A DNA stretch of 6,539 nt from CAYXVF01 sp964468125 (GTDB lineage: Bacteria; Myxococcota; XYA12-FULL-58-9; CAYXVF01). The stretch is from NCBI GenBank assembly GCA_964468125.1, contig CAYXVF010000183.1, positions 1 to 6,539 on the forward strand, in the 5' to 3' direction. The notes beneath the pieces were generated by a model, which was not told where the DNA came from, did not search any database, and saw only the letters and a list, made by a program, of their open reading frames with translations. Made by a program: the position numbers and the translations under genes. This document shows, piece by piece, positions 5,570 through 6,539 of this stretch. How positions within the stretch are numbered: position 1 is the first letter of the stretch; each line of letters opens with the position of its first letter.

Positions 5570-6399
5570 CCACCGCGGCGGACCACGAAAGCTTCGAGCT
5601 GAAGAGCTCCGGCGTGCGCCTGAAGGTGCACCGTTGGAGCCCCGCCGACGGCTCGGTGAGAGCGCAGCTGCTGATCGTGCACGGCTACGCCGAGCACGCC
5701 GAGCGCTACCGGGAGCTCGCTCACGTGCTCGCGGCAAACGGGATTTCAACCATCGCCCCCGACTTGCGTGGGCACGGACATTCAGACGGTGCGCGCGGAC
5801 ACGTCGATGACTTCGACGAGTACTCGAAGGACGTGGAGAGCGCCCTCGCCACACTCGAAGGCGACGCACCCAAGTTCATTCTCGGGCACAGCAACGGTGG
5901 CCTCGTCGCCCTCGATTTTGTCGAGCGCTACGGCCCACGCATTGCGGGGCTCATCTTGAGCAATCCGTTCCTCGAGCTCGAAATGAAGGTGCCCGCACTG
6001 AAAGCGGCGGCGGGCCGCCTCGCCGCAAAGATCTACCCCCGCCTCTCCGTGCCGAGCGGGATTCCCCCGGACGTGGTCAGCCGCGACCCGGAGATCGTCG
6101 CCGCCTACGACCGAGACCCGCTCGTCTTCACCACCGCCACCGTCGGCTACGTGATCGAGCAGGAAAAGACCGCGGCGAGGGTGAAAGGGCTCCAGTCCGT
6201 ACCGATGCCTCTGCTCTTCATCCGCAGCGACGCTGATCCGCTGGTCTCCCCCGCCGCCAACGAGGCGCTCGCCGATCGGATTCAGAGTCCGGACAAGACC
6301 GTCTGGTTGCGCGAGGGGGCAAAGCACGAAGTGCTCAACGAGATCGACCGCGCAGGGCTCCACCAAGACCTCGCCGAGTGGATTCTCGCCCGCAGCTGA
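5566..6399 (+). CDS. Alpha/beta hydrolase, monoacylglycerol lipase / lysophospholipase type (Hydrolase_4 family)
   Basis: The 277-residue protein is a serine hydrolase predicted to cleave an acyl ester such as a monoacylglycerol or lysophospholipid. It has the family landmarks in order: oxyanion region LLIVHGYAEHAERY (35-48), APDLRGHGHSDGARGHVDDF (64-83), nucleophile elbow G-H-S-N-G-G with Ser109, acid residue Asp224 in RSDADPLVSP (220-229), and His254 in AKHEVLNE (252-259). The triad Ser109-Asp224-His254 is complete. Residues about 132-210 form the cap that usually decides substrate. The elbow has Asn110 where many relatives have Met, a minor change. No signal peptide is present, so it should act in the cytoplasm, where it could process imported material. 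Its length is normal for the family. It is the last gene of the transporter operon and overlaps dctM by four bases. The exact substrate is unknown; thioesterase or other esterase activity is also possible. Confidence 0.93.
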   Translation: MTTAADHESFELKSSGVRLKVHRWSPADGSVRAQLLIVHGYAEHAERYRELAHVLAANGISTIAPDLRGHGHSDGARGHVDDFDEYSKDVESALATLEGDAPKFILGHSNGGLVALDFVERYGPRIAGLILSNPFLELEMKVPALKAAAGRLAAKIYPRLSVPSGIPPDVVSRDPEIVAAYDRDPLVFTTATVGYVIEQEKTAARVKGLQSVPMPLLFIRSDADPLVSPAANEALADRIQSPDKTVWLREGAKHEVLNEIDRAGLHQDLAEWILARS

Positions 6400-6407
6400 G
6401 CGCGAGT

Positions 6408-6488
6408 GCTCAACAGGTTCGCTTCCCCTGGAAGCAACGGCAAGCCGTCCAAGCAGGACGGCGATAGGCCCACGAGATCCTGTTTAGC
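6408..6488. repeat. Nested inverted repeats forming a branched structure after the operon
   Basis: Beginning 8 bases after the hydrolase stop, an outer stem joins GCTCAACAGG (6408-6417) with CCTGTTTAGC (6479-6488), pairing at nine of ten positions (only C6411-T6485 fails). It encloses two perfect hairpins: GCTTCC-CCT-GGAAGC (6421-6435) and GCCGTCC-AAGCA-GGACGGC (6444-6462). A 16-base unpaired strand (6463-6478) completes the junction. No T run follows, so it is not a standard intrinsic terminator. The second hairpin could still protect the 3' end of the operon mRNA or form part of a Rho-type end. A small structured RNA, or a leader of the next gene, is also possible. Confidence 0.5.
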
Positions 6489-6525
6489 TAAGGTTTGTCG
6501 GGGAATTTCGCTCGCGGATCGCGCC

Positions 6526-6539
6526 ATGGAGTCATATGG
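6526..6539 (+). CDS. Possible start of a further gene, cut by the window edge
   Basis: The ATG at 6526 is followed by GAG TCA TAT, open to the end of the window (Met-Glu-Ser-Tyr). The upstream bases TTTCGCTCGCGGATCGCGCC give no recognisable Shine-Dalgarno; the nearest purine run, GGGGAA at 6500-6505, is too far away. Too little sequence is present to say whether this is a real gene. Confidence 0.12.

Noticed and set aside
6408..6488. Integron attC site: arms GCTCAAC and GTTTAGC after a stop codon.
   Set aside because: The right arm breaks the GTTRRRY consensus at one position, the interior is two independent hairpins rather than one imperfect palindrome with L boxes, and the preceding gene is the last member of a long operon, not a lone cassette.
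6408..6488. tRNA gene, because of the cloverleaf-like set of stems.
   Set aside because: One arm has only a 3-base loop, there is no anticodon arm of 5+7 shape, and no GTTCRANNC T-loop sequence in the right place.

Overview
The window is a GC-rich, gene-dense bacterial segment with every convincing gene on the + strand. It looks like a Gram-negative of the Myxococcota / former Deltaproteobacteria type. The reasons are signal peptides and lipoboxes, a PKD lipoprotein with a short Cys-rich tail, and a TRAP transporter with a TPR lipoprotein partner. This placement is inference from gene style; there is no phylogenetic marker here.

Layout. Bases 1-219 hold no gene I can support, only a GC-rich hairpin. 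At 220-681 is a small secreted lipoprotein with one PKD-like domain. The 177-base gap at 682-858 has several small inverted repeats and must carry the operon promoter, for which I see only a weak candidate. From 859 to 6399 runs a tight five-gene operon: tatT (859-1764), dctP (1815-2837), dctQ (2838-3662), dctM (3659-5569) and an alpha/beta hydrolase of the monoacylglycerol lipase type (5566-6399). Spacings are 50 bases, then 0, then a 4-base ATGA overlap, then a 4-base GTGA overlap, so the last four genes are probably translationally coupled. The remaining 140 bases contain nested inverted repeats and possibly the start of another gene.

How the genes work together. TatT, DctP, DctQ and DctM make a TPR-protein-associated TRAP transporter (TPAT), first characterised from Treponema pallidum Tp0956/Tp0957. 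DctP is the periplasmic solute-binding protein, TatT a lipid-anchored TPR partner that docks on it, and DctQ/DctM the cation-driven membrane permease. The coupled lipase-like hydrolase suggests that the cargo, or something it is cut from, is a lipid, fatty acid or other acyl ester. That substrate is a hypothesis.

The least expected parts are an acidic C-terminal tail on DctM with three copies of a short motif (S-I-E-[DE]-L-M-x-x-A-G-[VL]), enlarged DctQ and DctM membrane domains, a stem-loop that buries the tatT stop codon just before the dctP ribosome binding site, and a branched inverted-repeat element directly after the operon.
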